Origin: Pseudanabaena sp. Chao 1811
GTDB lineage: Bacteria; Cyanobacteriota; Cyanobacteriia; Pseudanabaenales; Pseudanabaenaceae
DNA: 64,000 nt
Assembly (NCBI RefSeq): GCF_027942295.1
Contig: NZ_CP101416.1
Coordinates: 3,272,501-3,336,500, forward strand
Reading direction: 5' to 3'
Shown here piece by piece: positions 11,540 to 20,155 of this stretch (its first letter is position 1; each line of letters opens with the position of its first letter). The notes beneath the pieces were generated by a model that saw only the letters and a list, made by a program, of their open reading frames with translations, was not told where the DNA came from and did no database searches. The position numbers and the translations under genes were made by a program.

Positions 11540-12211
11540 AGGTTTCCCCTTAATATATAGAAGATTTGTGAGTATGAGTTTAATGTCAAAGAAATATTTG
11601 TGCGATCGCTTTTAGTGAAAGCCGCACTGACTATGACTTCTGTTTGATCATTCTAATAGCAACTTGCCACTTGTGTATATACACAACGGTTAATTTATAG
11701 GGATTTGAGCAGTTTTTTTTGATTACTTATTGCCATAATTCTTGTTCGGAGCGCTCAAACCCTTTCAGACAAATGGTTTCAGGTCTTGGTGTTTATCGTC
11801 AATCAGTGTAACCCAGACAGGGTAAGCACTTCACAAAAGTTCAAATTTTTATGGCAAATTTCTAAATTGTGGCAACTTGCCCCACCGAAAGGAAAGGATT
11901 TATTGTGGTAAGGATGGGCGGCGCGAAGCGCCGCCCATCCTTACCTATTTAGCACTACTGAGATTCATGTGTTTGTGGAGGTGTGTTCCAAAGAGTTATT
12001 CTTTCATGAATCCTTTAGGATTGCTGCGTATATCTAAATTTGGAAGTAATTTGCGTTCCTTTCGGTAGATTGTCTTCGCTTTGTTGGCTATGATTCAAAA
12101 TTCTGGGTTTTGATCGAGATAGTATTGTGAATACTTCTTATCATCTTCGCAATCAAACTTTGCATTCCATTCACTATTCTCGAAAATAAGTTTACAACTC
12201 TATAAATAAAT
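11540..12211. other. Intergenic region with one palindrome and an 11-bp inverted repeat
   Basis: No convincing gene is visible in these 672 bases. They hold the divergent upstream regions of HU (minus) and the transporter (plus), one GAA-loop palindrome (11909-11943), and a perfect 11-bp inverted pair, ACCGAAAGGAA at 11884 and TTCCTTTCGGT at 12056, that frames about 160 bases including the palindrome. A short open frame here spans the palindrome and has no protein-like features. Confidence 0.6.
11909..11943. repeat. Palindrome, GAA triloop
   Basis: Perfect 16-bp arms, TAAGGATGGGCGGCGC, around GAA. Same core (GGCGCGAAGCGCC) as the palindromes at 17017 and 43642. Confidence 0.9.
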
Positions 12212-13312
12212 ATGCAGTCATCCACGCCAGCTAGTACCAATGAGCTAAACCGTCAGTCTCCCCTCATAATTGCGCCATTTTTTCTTTGGGGAACGGCGAT
12301 GGTCGTGATGAAGGCTTTGTTGCCTCAAACTAGTCCCATGTTTATGGCAGCAGTAAGATTACTTCCTGCGGGGTTGTTACTGATTTTGGGTGGGGCTTAT
12401 TTTGGCAGAAATCAGCCTAAAGGTTGGCAAGCGTGGTTATGGATTAGCTTATTTGCCTTGGTTGATGGCACTATGTTTCAAGGCTTTTTAGCGCAGGGTT
12501 TGGTACGTACCAATGCGGGACTTGGTTCATTATTAATTGACTCACAGCCTCTAGCGGTTGCAGTACTAGCGTCGGTTTTATATAAAGAGAAAATTGGTAT
12601 TGGCGCAACCCTTGGTTTATTAGTGGGAGTAATTGGTATTGGCTTAATTGGTTTGCCGTCGGAGCTTATGACAGCATTGTTGGCTGGCGACTTTGCCACA
12701 ATTTTAGAGGCGGGAGTGTTTACCCTTGGTGAGTGGTTTATGCTCGGTGCATCCTTGTCAATGGCGATCGGCACAATTTTAATTAGACCTGTAGTGCGCT
12801 ATGCCGATCCAGTCATGGCGACAGGTTGGCACATGGTGATTGGTGGTTTACCTTTATTACTCATTTCTAACCAGATCGAGCAGAATCAATGGCAAGCTGT
12901 CACTTCTTGGGGATGGCTAGGCATGGCTTATATGGCGATTATGGGTAGTGCGATCGCCTATGGGTTATTTTTCTTTTTTGCCTCATCAGGAAGTTTGACT
13001 ACCTTAAGCGCCCTGACATTCTCGACACCAGTATTTGCCCTGATGTTTAGCAGTCTCTTTCTTGGTGAAAACTTGACTTTAGTGCAATGGATCGGTGTGA
13101 TTTTGACGCTAACGAGTATTTATCTTGTCAGTGTCCGTGGCTCAGAATCAGTTAGCAGTGAAGTAAATTCTGAATCGGAAACAATGACGGAAGCTAAAAT
13201 TTTGACTGCGGCTGAGCAAGTGGCGGTTAGTTCTGCTGTGCCAATTTTGCAACAACCTGTTAATGAGTCCCTAATCAATGAACGTCAGTTTGATGAACGC
13301 GGAAAATGGTAA
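12212..13312 (+). CDS. DMT-superfamily (EamA) transporter
   Basis: A 366-residue integral membrane protein with two EamA repeats and about ten hydrophobic helices. The first repeat opens IIAPFFLWGTAMVVMKALLP and the second ends LGENLTLVQWIGVILTL, both typical of EamA permeases that export amino acids, metabolites or drugs. Residues from about 315 on form a hydrophilic Ser/Glu-rich tail with no recognised domain, longer than in most family members. Substrate cannot be told from sequence. ATG start. It is a single gene, with two tandem palindromes immediately downstream as the likely end of transcription. Confidence 0.88.
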   Translation: MQSSTPASTNELNRQSPLIIAPFFLWGTAMVVMKALLPQTSPMFMAAVRLLPAGLLLILGGAYFGRNQPKGWQAWLWISLFALVDGTMFQGFLAQGLVRTNAGLGSLLIDSQPLAVAVLASVLYKEKIGIGATLGLLVGVIGIGLIGLPSELMTALLAGDFATILEAGVFTLGEWFMLGASLSMAIGTILIRPVVRYADPVMATGWHMVIGGLPLLLISNQIEQNQWQAVTSWGWLGMAYMAIMGSAIAYGLFFFFASSGSLTTLSALTFSTPVFALMFSSLFLGENLTLVQWIGVILTLTSIYLVSVRGSESVSSEVNSESETMTEAKILTAAEQVAVSSAVPILQQPVNESLINERQFDERGKW

Positions 13313-13409
13313 TAAGTGCTTGCCATTTCTTACCATTTTTCGCCATTTGTGCCATATGAAATTCTCGCCGCAGTTAAGAATAACGCGAGTTCGGGATAGT
13401 TTGAAACAG

Positions 13410-13450
13410 GCTTTGAGAGAGGGTTTGCGTAGCAAACCCTCTCTCAAAGC
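13410..13450. repeat. Palindrome, GTA triloop
   Basis: Perfect 19-bp arms starting GCTTTGAGAGAGGGTTTGC around GTA. First of two tandem palindromes in one bordered element. Confidence 0.9.
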
Positions 13451-13491
13451 CCCAAAATAAAAGCCTTGCTTAGCAAGGCTTTTATTTTGGG
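13451..13491. repeat. Palindrome, TTA triloop
   Basis: Perfect 19-bp arms starting CCCAAAATAAAAGCCTTGC around TTA. Its inner arm AAAAGCCTTG reappears in the palindrome at 24585. Confidence 0.9.
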
Positions 13492-13686
13492 CTTTTAAAA
13501 TTTGTCAGCTTAACCCAAACTGACGTTAAGAATAAGAAACTGGGCTTAATCACTATATTTTTGTTGAAAGTTTAGAAAAGCAGCATCTTCAACACAATAT
13601 ATTTTTTTATTTTAATTAAAGTATCTCATCTTGATATATTTGAGAATTTTAAGCAGTTGCTTAAACTGATACTTTGTGCGATTTCT

Positions 13687-14781
13687 ATGGATCGAATCAA
13701 ACCCAAATATCTGCAATCGCTTTACGATCTCAAGGCAGTTTTGATGAAGGTGTTTTTAACCTTTGCTGTTTTAGCGATCGCAGGAATATGGTGGATAGAA
13801 GGATTGGAATCACATATAAATCCGATAGATCACATTGCTTACCCAAGCATGATTGCAGTATTTGGTATCAGTGCCTTCTGGTTGCATCTAAAGCCCAAAA
13901 GCCTAAGAAAAGTTGAGTATATTACCTTTACTACTTTTGCTACCTACTGCTTTGTTAATTTTCAAGCAATGCTTTTTGGTCTACCTTTGTTTATTGTCGA
14001 TCTATATAGCGTCGCCACGTTCTTACAATGGCTACCGATGGTCTATATATCAGCATTCATTATGCTGGAAATTCGCAATGCTATTATCGCTTCAGGATTG
14101 TTTTATTCATCCTTAGTCATCTCCATTATTTTGTACAGGAGCGTTCAGTATGTTCCTGATTTAGCATTAAATAAAATATATCTAACAGCAATGGTGGTCT
14201 GTTTTGCTCATCCAATTTATATCTTAATGCTTTTAGGAATAGCTCTTTTAAAAGAACAACTTGTGCAAATAAAGAATCAGGCTGAAAATATGTCAGTTGC
14301 TGCAACAACCGACTACCTCACAGGTCTTACAAATCGAAGATTTGCTGCTCAATCCCTCGATCACTTACTTGAACTAGCAAAAACAGAAAATTCTCATCTA
14401 ACGTTATTTGTATTAGATATTGATCATTTTAAGGAAGTTAACGACTCTTTTGGTCATGATGTCGGCGATCGCGTACTGATCTGTCTTGCCAATTTTTTGC
14501 GTCATAATCTTCGTGATTCCGACATATTAGGAAGATGGGGCGGCGAAGAATTTATCATAATTTTACAGAAAACCGATTTGCAGACAGCTTGTCATCTAGC
14601 CGAGCGTCTATACGAACGAAATTCTGAATGGGTCTACGAAAAAGTTGGTCATGTGACGTTTAGTATTGGTATTGCCACACCAAGACCAGATGATACAACC
14701 GACTCATTGTTTAAACGTGCAGATGCTTCTCTTTATCAGGCTAAACAGAATGGGCGCAATCGCTTTGAGATCGCAGTTTAA
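13687..14781 (+). CDS. Membrane diguanylate cyclase (GGDEF)
   Basis: A 364-residue protein from the ATG chosen here; an upstream in-frame TTG is less likely. About six hydrophobic helices fill residues 20-200, followed by a GGDEF domain. The active-site loop reads GGEEF, an accepted catalytic variant, with TDYLTGLTNRR before it and LDIDHFKEVND for metal binding. RDSD five residues upstream of GGEEF is a good RxxD product-inhibition site. It should make c-di-GMP from two GTP and be feedback-regulated. The membrane sensor part is not a family recognised here. Gene stands alone. Confidence 0.9.
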   Translation: MDRIKPKYLQSLYDLKAVLMKVFLTFAVLAIAGIWWIEGLESHINPIDHIAYPSMIAVFGISAFWLHLKPKSLRKVEYITFTTFATYCFVNFQAMLFGLPLFIVDLYSVATFLQWLPMVYISAFIMLEIRNAIIASGLFYSSLVISIILYRSVQYVPDLALNKIYLTAMVVCFAHPIYILMLLGIALLKEQLVQIKNQAENMSVAATTDYLTGLTNRRFAAQSLDHLLELAKTENSHLTLFVLDIDHFKEVNDSFGHDVGDRVLICLANFLRHNLRDSDILGRWGGEEFIIILQKTDLQTACHLAERLYERNSEWVYEKVGHVTFSIGIATPRPDDTTDSLFKRADASLYQAKQNGRNRFEIAV

Positions 14782-14865
14782 GTAACGGTAAAAGATAATG
14801 TGCTGTGCTTAACATGACACATCATCACATTTAAATCATTAAAAATAATCAGCTCAATTAAATTC

Positions 14866-15939
14866 ATGCCCACTTTATATACTGCAATTACCAATCATGG
14901 CTTTGGTCATGCGACGCGCACTGCGGCTGTCCTTGCTGATCTGCAACAGCGATCGCCTGATATTAAGTTAATTATTGCGACGACGGCTCCACGTTGGTTA
15001 TTGGAGGAATATATCGCAGGTGATTTTATTTACCATCAACGAGTGTTTGATGTGGGTGTAATCCAGATTGATAGTTTGGTTACTGATCAAGAAGCAACCT
15101 TTGCGGCATGGCAAACAATTTATGAGCAACAGGCAGACTTGATCACTGAAGAAGTGAAATTTTTGCAAGAGAATAAGGTTGATTTGATTTTTGGAGATAT
15201 CCCTCCCATGCTGACGGAAATTGCTAAAGCAGCGAAGATTCCTTGCTGGATGGCAGGCAACTTTGGCTGGGACTTTATCTATCGAGATTGGGGTGGTAAG
15301 TATGCAGAACTTGCCGATCGCCTATCGGAAACCTACAGCCATTGCGATCGCTTATTTCGCTTACCCTTTGCGGAACCCATGACTAGTTTCCCCAATATTC
15401 AAAATGTGGGACTAACTGGCGCAAAACCTAACCATTCCCCTAAATATTTACGTGAGAAATTTAATTTAGACAGCGATCGCCCCACGGCTCTACTCACCTT
15501 TGGAGGGTTGAGTTTGCAATCGATTCCCTATCAAAATCTCGCCAAGTTTCCCGAATGGCAATTTATCACCTTTGATCGAGGTGCTCCTGACCTACCAAAT
15601 TTGACTAAAGCCAATTGCGATCGCCTTCGTCCTGTGGATCTAATGGTGGTATGCGATCGCGTCGTCACGAAACCGGGGTATGGCACATTAGCGGAAGCTC
15701 TGCGTGTTGGGGTTCCTGTTGTTTGTCTGACCCGTGAAGGATTTTTAGAGGCTGAGACTTTAATAGCTGGAGTAAAGAACTACTCAGAACATTTGATTAT
15801 TTCTCCCCAAGAGTTTTATGAAGGTGATTGGTCATTTCTCAATGAGACCTGCCTCCCTCCAGATTTAGCAGAGGCAAAACAGCTAGATATGCACGGAGAA
15901 GAAACTATTAATCAGGCGATTTTGGACTATTTCGCCTAA
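14866..15939 (+). CDS. MurG-like (GT28-type) glycosyltransferase-fold protein
   Basis: A 357-residue cytosolic protein. It opens with the nucleotide-sugar-binding style motif ITNHGFGHATRTAAVLADL, and its C-terminal half has the donor-site signature TKPGYGTLAEALRVGVPVV found in family 28 transferases and in the N-terminal domain of L-arabinokinase-like proteins. No kinase domain follows, so it is the stand-alone transferase-like form that occurs widely in cyanobacteria. Acceptor and donor are unknown. ATG start. HIP1 sites in the coding sequence match the local chromosomal background. Confidence 0.75.
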   Translation: MPTLYTAITNHGFGHATRTAAVLADLQQRSPDIKLIIATTAPRWLLEEYIAGDFIYHQRVFDVGVIQIDSLVTDQEATFAAWQTIYEQQADLITEEVKFLQENKVDLIFGDIPPMLTEIAKAAKIPCWMAGNFGWDFIYRDWGGKYAELADRLSETYSHCDRLFRLPFAEPMTSFPNIQNVGLTGAKPNHSPKYLREKFNLDSDRPTALLTFGGLSLQSIPYQNLAKFPEWQFITFDRGAPDLPNLTKANCDRLRPVDLMVVCDRVVTKPGYGTLAEALRVGVPVVCLTREGFLEAETLIAGVKNYSEHLIISPQEFYEGDWSFLNETCLPPDLAEAKQLDMHGEETINQAILDYFA

Positions 15940-16076
15940 ACTAAGAACTACCCAAGTTGTATCTCTACCTAATGAATTAAATTTGCCGAGTCATTTATGA
16001 CTTGCCTGTTTTGATACACTTGGGATCGATCGCCAGCGTAAAATCAAAATCTCTGTCGCTGTGGAATCGACAAACT

Positions 16077-16943
16077 ATGGAAATCGATCAATGCTACCAA
16101 CTCTTCGGTTTGACATCTAATGCGACCTTAGAAGATGTCAACAAGGCTTATAAAGCGCTGGCTATGCAATGGCATCCCGATCGCATCCCCAGAGAGAATG
16201 TGCAACTGCAACTACAAGCACAGGAAAAACTCAAAGAAATTAACCATGCAAGGGATAGCTTGCGAAAAGCTGCTGAGCAGAAAGCATCAGGTTCACAAAG
16301 ATATTCGCATCAAAATAAACAAACTCATCAACATCAAACGAAATATCACAGTAAATACCAAAGTGCTTCTCAAGGCTATGCTCAACAAAAAGCAGCAGAC
16401 CGTACTTCAGATCGCACTTCGGAACGCACTTCGGAACGTTATTACTCCTATCAATCGCGATCGCAATCTCAGTCCTATCAACCCTATCAGTCTTACCAAG
16501 CACGTCAGCAAACCAGTAAACATACCCCTGAGCCGTTCCAACATAATCCATCATCAGAGCCACAACAGCGTCCTAAAACAACGGATCTCACTGGGGCAGA
16601 TTTTCGTGGGGCAAATTTACGCGAAAAATATCTTGAAGGGAGGAATCTCAGCTATGCCAATCTTAGTAATGCTGACTTAACCGATGCATTTCTCCACCGT
16701 GTCAACTTTCAAGGGGCAAATCTGCAAGGGGCAAATCTATTTAGAGCGAATCTATTTCAAGCTAATCTCCAAAATGCGGATCTACGCGGAGCTAACTTAA
16801 TTGGTGCAGACCTAAGTGGCGCAGACTTAAGTGGTGCAAACCTGACTGGAGCAAAGGTAGGTTTTGGCGAAAAAATAATGGTCAAGCTGACCAATGTTAA
16901 TCTCAAGGGAGCGACTATGCCCAATGGGTCTATCTATAGCTAA
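16077..16943 (+). CDS. DnaJ-domain protein with pentapeptide repeats
   Basis: A 288-residue protein starting MEIDQCYQLFGL; a TTG 75 bases upstream is not supported. Residues 1-60 are a J domain with the diagnostic HPDR motif, which stimulates Hsp70 (DnaK) ATPase. Residues about 65-190 are a polar linker rich in Gln, Ser, Tyr and His. The C-terminal 100 residues are pentapeptide repeats of the A(D/N)LxG type (ADFRGANLRE, ADLSGADLSGANLTG) that form a right-handed beta helix. This fusion is common in cyanobacteria and may tether DnaK to a partner. The stop codon lies inside a 57-base palindrome. Confidence 0.88.
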   Translation: MEIDQCYQLFGLTSNATLEDVNKAYKALAMQWHPDRIPRENVQLQLQAQEKLKEINHARDSLRKAAEQKASGSQRYSHQNKQTHQHQTKYHSKYQSASQGYAQQKAADRTSDRTSERTSERYYSYQSRSQSQSYQPYQSYQARQQTSKHTPEPFQHNPSSEPQQRPKTTDLTGADFRGANLREKYLEGRNLSYANLSNADLTDAFLHRVNFQGANLQGANLFRANLFQANLQNADLRGANLIGADLSGADLSGANLTGAKVGFGEKIMVKLTNVNLKGATMPNGSIYS

Positions 16944-16999
16944 ATTAAAAGCCTGTGGCACACACATATGCAGAGTGTGTGTGCCACAGGCTTTTAATT
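16943..16999. repeat. Long palindrome overlapping a stop codon
   Basis: Arms of 24 bp starting AATTAAAAGCCTGTGGCACA around a 9-base loop. It overlaps the end of the DnaJ-pentapeptide stop codon and can serve as terminator. Confidence 0.85.
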
Positions 17000-17117
17000 A
17001 ACGCGAGTTCGATAACGCCATTTGCGCGGCGCGAAGCGCCGCGCAAATGGCAGAAAATGGTAAAAATCGCTTAGCGATTTTTACCATTTTCTGCCTTCGT
17101 CGAATTGACGTTTAATT
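16996..17117. repeat. Bordered element with two tandem palindromes
   Basis: The left end reads TTAACGCGAGTTCGATAACG and the right end CGAATTGACGTTTAAT, an imperfect terminal inverted repeat. Inside are a GAA-loop palindrome (17017-17051, 16-bp arms) and a TTA-loop palindrome (17052-17092, 19-bp arms). The same border motif is found at 13380 and 24565. Confidence 0.7.
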
Positions 17118-17361
17118 ATGCCCAACAAAATAAAAATAGCGGGCATCGCCAGTTTTTAGTTAGCAATCCACGCTATAGAGGAATTATCCGAGACATTAAA
17201 TAATCGTAGCAACCAGCTAATTGACTCAACATCCGCAAAATTGCTGGACTTACTGGAAAAATCTCTCTAGATGGAGATCATCTGTCATATCAGTGGGCTT
17301 TTCGCGACTTGACCTGTATTTTCGCGATCGCCCACTGAAGATTACTCATATAGCGTATACC

Positions 17362-17400
17362 AATCTAGTGAAGTACAGAGCCTCTGTACTTCACTAGATT
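17362..17400. repeat. Palindrome
   Basis: 19-bp perfect arms starting AATCTAGTGAAGTACAGAG with almost no loop. Confidence 0.85.
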
Positions 17401-17420
17401 GAAAAGTGTCACATGACTCA

Positions 17421-17475
17421 ATGGTTATAGAAATTTCCAAAATGGCAATGTCGTTTTGGAAATTTCTATAACCAT
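17421..17475. repeat. Palindrome, 11-base loop
   Basis: 22-bp perfect arms starting ATGGTTATAGAAATTTCC around an 11-base loop, 20 bases after the previous palindrome. Confidence 0.85.
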
Positions 17476-17952
17476 ACATAAAATCCTTTGAAATCCCTAA
17501 AATTTAAGATTGATTTAATATTGTGAACTCCATTTAAATTAGTGATTAATCGAGTAGTCACAAATCAGAAAGACTCAATTAGCGTAAACCTTGAATATAT
17601 ATAGATTGTAAGCAATATATATCAATAATTAAAAAGCGGTTGAATATGATAACGAAAGGTATGTTTAACAAGTTTTAACTGAAGTTTGAGACCAAATTGG
17701 ACAAGGTTAATTTTATATCTTTCTAAAGGATGATTTATGATCCCCACTAATATCGTAGTTTAAAACAACAGCAATTATACTTAAATGCTTTTTAGCCTTA
17801 TGTATAATTCCTGCCAAATAAAAATAGCTTGATTTAATCCTAAATTTTTATTTTAAATCATCCTATTTTTGGGCTTTAAAACAAATGTTTTCTCATCAGC
17901 TATATCTCATTTGTTACTTAACGAACATCTTTGTTTCATAATATATAAATAC

Positions 17953-18789
17953 ATGTCCAGAATATCTACACTATGGGCGATTTCTTTGATTTCGCTAATT
18001 TCTAGTGTCTCACCATCAATATTTGCGACTGAAATTGTTGATAACAAAATCAATTATGATCTCAATGAAATTTATCCAGACAACCCATCGATAAATTCCC
18101 ACTTGATTCGTAACATATCCAAGGAAACACAACCTAAATATGTCATTGAGTTTCAAGCAAAGTCATCTAGTAAATGGATAATTAGCATAAATCGGCAATC
18201 TATATTTTGGGTTAAAGATTTGCCTAGTGCGGCGATCGCTACAACTAAACTTGCCATAATTCTCAACTCGCCAGATTTTGATCCCAACCAGATTGAGCCT
18301 TTGGTAGTAGGAGGAGAATATATTGGCAAATATAAAGATACGGTCTTATTTCGTATCCCTAAATCAGATGTTTTAAACCCTTCTCTAAACTTAACCCAAT
18401 GGATTAATAACCTCAGGGTTGCGGTTGGGGCAGAGCCAATGACGCTAGTGGAAGCACAAAAGCAAATGTATCAATTGGCAGTTACTAACGAAAAAATTGA
18501 TGGTATCGCTTCTTGGTATGGTCCCTATTTTCAAGGCAGACAGACCGCGTCGGGTGAGCAGTTTGAACAACAGGATTTCACAGCTGCCCATCCCAGTCTC
18601 CCCTTTGATACCTATCTCAAAGTTACTAACCAACAAAATGGGCGGTCAGTGGTAGTAAGAATTAATGATCGTGGTCCCTATGTTGGTGAGCGTAATCTTG
18701 ACTTATCCCATGCTGCTGCGATCGCTTTGAACAGTGATGAAGTTGGCGTTGTACCGATTACCGCAACAGTACTTTCCCCATTGAGATAA
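17953..18789 (+). CDS. rlpA: RlpA-like septal ring lytic transglycosylase family protein
   Basis: A 278-residue protein from the ATG giving MSRISTLWAISLISLIS; this start exposes a signal peptide that ends near SIFA. The C-terminal 95 residues are a double-psi beta-barrel domain: ASWYGPYFQGRQTASGE, then a TYLKVTN strand, then VVVRINDRGPYVGERNLDLSH, with the catalytic-type Asp of the NDRGP motif. RlpA proteins bind or cleave denuded glycan strands in the cell wall. The middle region (residues 40-180) resembles the cyanobacterial RlpA N-terminal domain but is not otherwise recognised. A palindrome follows the stop. Confidence 0.87.
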   Translation: MSRISTLWAISLISLISSVSPSIFATEIVDNKINYDLNEIYPDNPSINSHLIRNISKETQPKYVIEFQAKSSSKWIISINRQSIFWVKDLPSAAIATTKLAIILNSPDFDPNQIEPLVVGGEYIGKYKDTVLFRIPKSDVLNPSLNLTQWINNLRVAVGAEPMTLVEAQKQMYQLAVTNEKIDGIASWYGPYFQGRQTASGEQFEQQDFTAAHPSLPFDTYLKVTNQQNGRSVVVRINDRGPYVGERNLDLSHAAAIALNSDEVGVVPITATVLSPLR

Positions 18790-18790
18790 A

Positions 18791-18827
18791 AGATAAAAGA
18801 GCGGCGCATTGCGCCGCTCTTTTATCT
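18791..18827. repeat. Palindrome between convergent genes, ATT triloop
   Basis: Perfect 17-bp arms starting AGATAAAAGAGCGGCGC around ATT. It lies between the RlpA gene (plus) and the VWA gene (minus), even overlapping the latter's end, so it probably terminates both. Confidence 0.85.
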
Positions 18828-19712
18828 GAGATTTTCAGTGCGAGTCCCGATATCTAGAAACTGAATTAGTTTGACAGGATCGGCATTAAACATAAAAGCT
18901 CTTGCGTCGGGAGCTATCTTATAACCTTCTTTTTCGGCTGCTTTTTGAGCGGCATAGGGCAGAGGGCTTGATAGCTCAAACATTAAACGCGCATAGGGAT
19001 CGCTCAATACTTCTACCGTATTAGGGAAAGACACTGGCTGGGTATATTCTGCGGAAAGATGGATGTTATAAAGTAAAACAGAACCGTCGGAAGTACACAA
19101 CTTTTTGAGATTCATCGCTTCTTCCGTAGGATTGCCATCGGTAGATTCACCATCGGTAATATTGATAATCGTTGGTGGGTAGCTATTGGGATGTTTTTCA
19201 ATCCAATCTTCTAAAAGGATACGTGCCATTGCAAACACGCTACACATTGCTGTACCACCACTTGCCACTGGCTTAAACCAAATTGGGAAGTCGTTATACA
19301 CTTCGACCAAACCACCCATCCCATCGGGTAATTTTTGAGCACGTTTTTCTAGTTCGGTCGGATTTTCGTAGATCTTTCCAATCGGAGCAATCACTTGATC
19401 GCCAGTAACACCATTGAGGGCTGAGGCAACTTCGCTGTTGTATCCGATTACGCCCACATCAAAATAATCGTAAATCTCGTTCCCTTTAACACATCGTTGT
19501 CCAAGGGAGTCAAGCAAACGATTGACCGCATCGGCAACTGCCTGCGCCTTTTGAATAGATTCACTCGTTTTGTGCAAGCTTTCATTTGCTCCTTTGGCTG
19601 TCCCCTTGCTTGCACTTTCGCTAGAAAATGCGTCTGCCATCGATCCTGATTGATCGATTAAGAAGAGAAAACAACTAGGTTGGCGACGACTGATCTCTGC
19701 TGAGTAAGGCAT
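18822..19712 (-). CDS. von Willebrand factor A domain protein
   Basis: A 296-residue protein from ATG (MPYSAEISRRQPSC); an in-frame TTG 39 bases further upstream is unlikely. It is almost entirely one VWA domain. The metal-ion-dependent adhesion site is complete: DQSGSM at residue about 20, the Thr of SGGTAM, and ITDGESTDG. The absence of a signal peptide points to a cytosolic role. Such stand-alone VWA proteins in cyanobacteria often sit near kinases, phosphatases and FHA proteins, and another VWA gene lies 3 kb away. Specific partner unknown. Confidence 0.85.
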   Translation of the reverse strand: MPYSAEISRRQPSCFLFLIDQSGSMADAFSSESASKGTAKGANESLHKTSESIQKAQAVADAVNRLLDSLGQRCVKGNEIYDYFDVGVIGYNSEVASALNGVTGDQVIAPIGKIYENPTELEKRAQKLPDGMGGLVEVYNDFPIWFKPVASGGTAMCSVFAMARILLEDWIEKHPNSYPPTIINITDGESTDGNPTEEAMNLKKLCTSDGSVLLYNIHLSAEYTQPVSFPNTVEVLSDPYARLMFELSSPLPYAAQKAAEKEGYKIAPDARAFMFNADPVKLIQFLDIGTRTENLR

Positions 19713-20155
19713 ATTAAACTTACCCGATTCCTTATTTGTAGTATGTCTCAAGAATTAAACTCAGTCTAGCAAAGGTAAGCTCAATAAACGTTTCCCCAAC
19801 GAAAATTCAGCTATTTATCCTAAGCGATCGCTTCTATAGCTGTTGCCATTATTGTGAGGACATAAAGCCCAAATAGTGTAAGGTGTCGCTTCGCGCCACC
19901 TTACACTATTTGGGCTTTGATTTGTCCTGATACAGTTGACTACAGCTATATATAGCAGACTAATCCTAACTGCATCGCGAACATCTAAGGTTCATTACGA
20001 AGGGCTAAATACCTTGTTTTCCTATCAATGATTAAGTATTGCTATTTCTTTCTAAGCATTATGGCGATTGCTTCTATTTTGTTAGTTATTATGATTAGGA
20101 TAGGCAGTGCGAAGCTATACCCATCTTAATGTTATAACTATACAATTCTTAACCT
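19713..20155. other. Divergent intergenic region holding a bordered palindrome element
   Basis: No gene is seen. It contains the palindrome element at 19835-19950 and the divergent upstream regions of the VWA gene and the adenylate cyclase gene. Confidence 0.65.
19835..19950. repeat. Bordered palindrome element (TATAGCTGT family)
   Basis: Left end TATAGCTGTTGCCATTATTG, then GAGGACATAAAGCCC; the right end is the approximate inverse (GGGCTTTGATTTGTCC, then ACAGCTATA). The core (19864-19918) is a 55-base hairpin with 26-bp arms, one mismatch and a TTC triloop. Related borders are found at 24722, 34062 and 40007. Confidence 0.8.

Larger units (their letters stand above)
13313..13686. other. Intergenic region with a bordered tandem-palindrome element
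   Basis: No gene is seen. Two tandem long palindromes (13410-13491) are bracketed by related motifs: TAACGCGAGTTCGGGATA near 13380 and, inverted, AAACTGACGTTAAG near 13520. The rest is A+T-rich sequence before the diguanylate cyclase gene. Confidence 0.7.
17118..17952. other. Intergenic region with palindromes and possible gene remnant
   Basis: No intact gene is seen. 17120-17340 has short protein-like stretches in shifting frames (for example GHRQFLVSNPRYRGIIRDI, then KIAGLTGKISLDGDHLSYQW), which could be a decayed gene. Two palindromes follow at 17362-17400 and 17421-17475. The remaining A+T-rich 400 bases precede rlpA and probably contain its promoter. Confidence 0.45.

Noticed and set aside
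11877-12068. 63-codon frame in the HU-transporter gap
   Set aside because: It runs straight through a GC-rich palindrome and has no conserved look or ribosome site.
15950-16025. Second copy of the MITE (ACCCAAGTTGTATC ... GATACACTTGGG)
   Set aside because: Only the outer words resemble the element at 57803, with gaps; too weak to call a copy.
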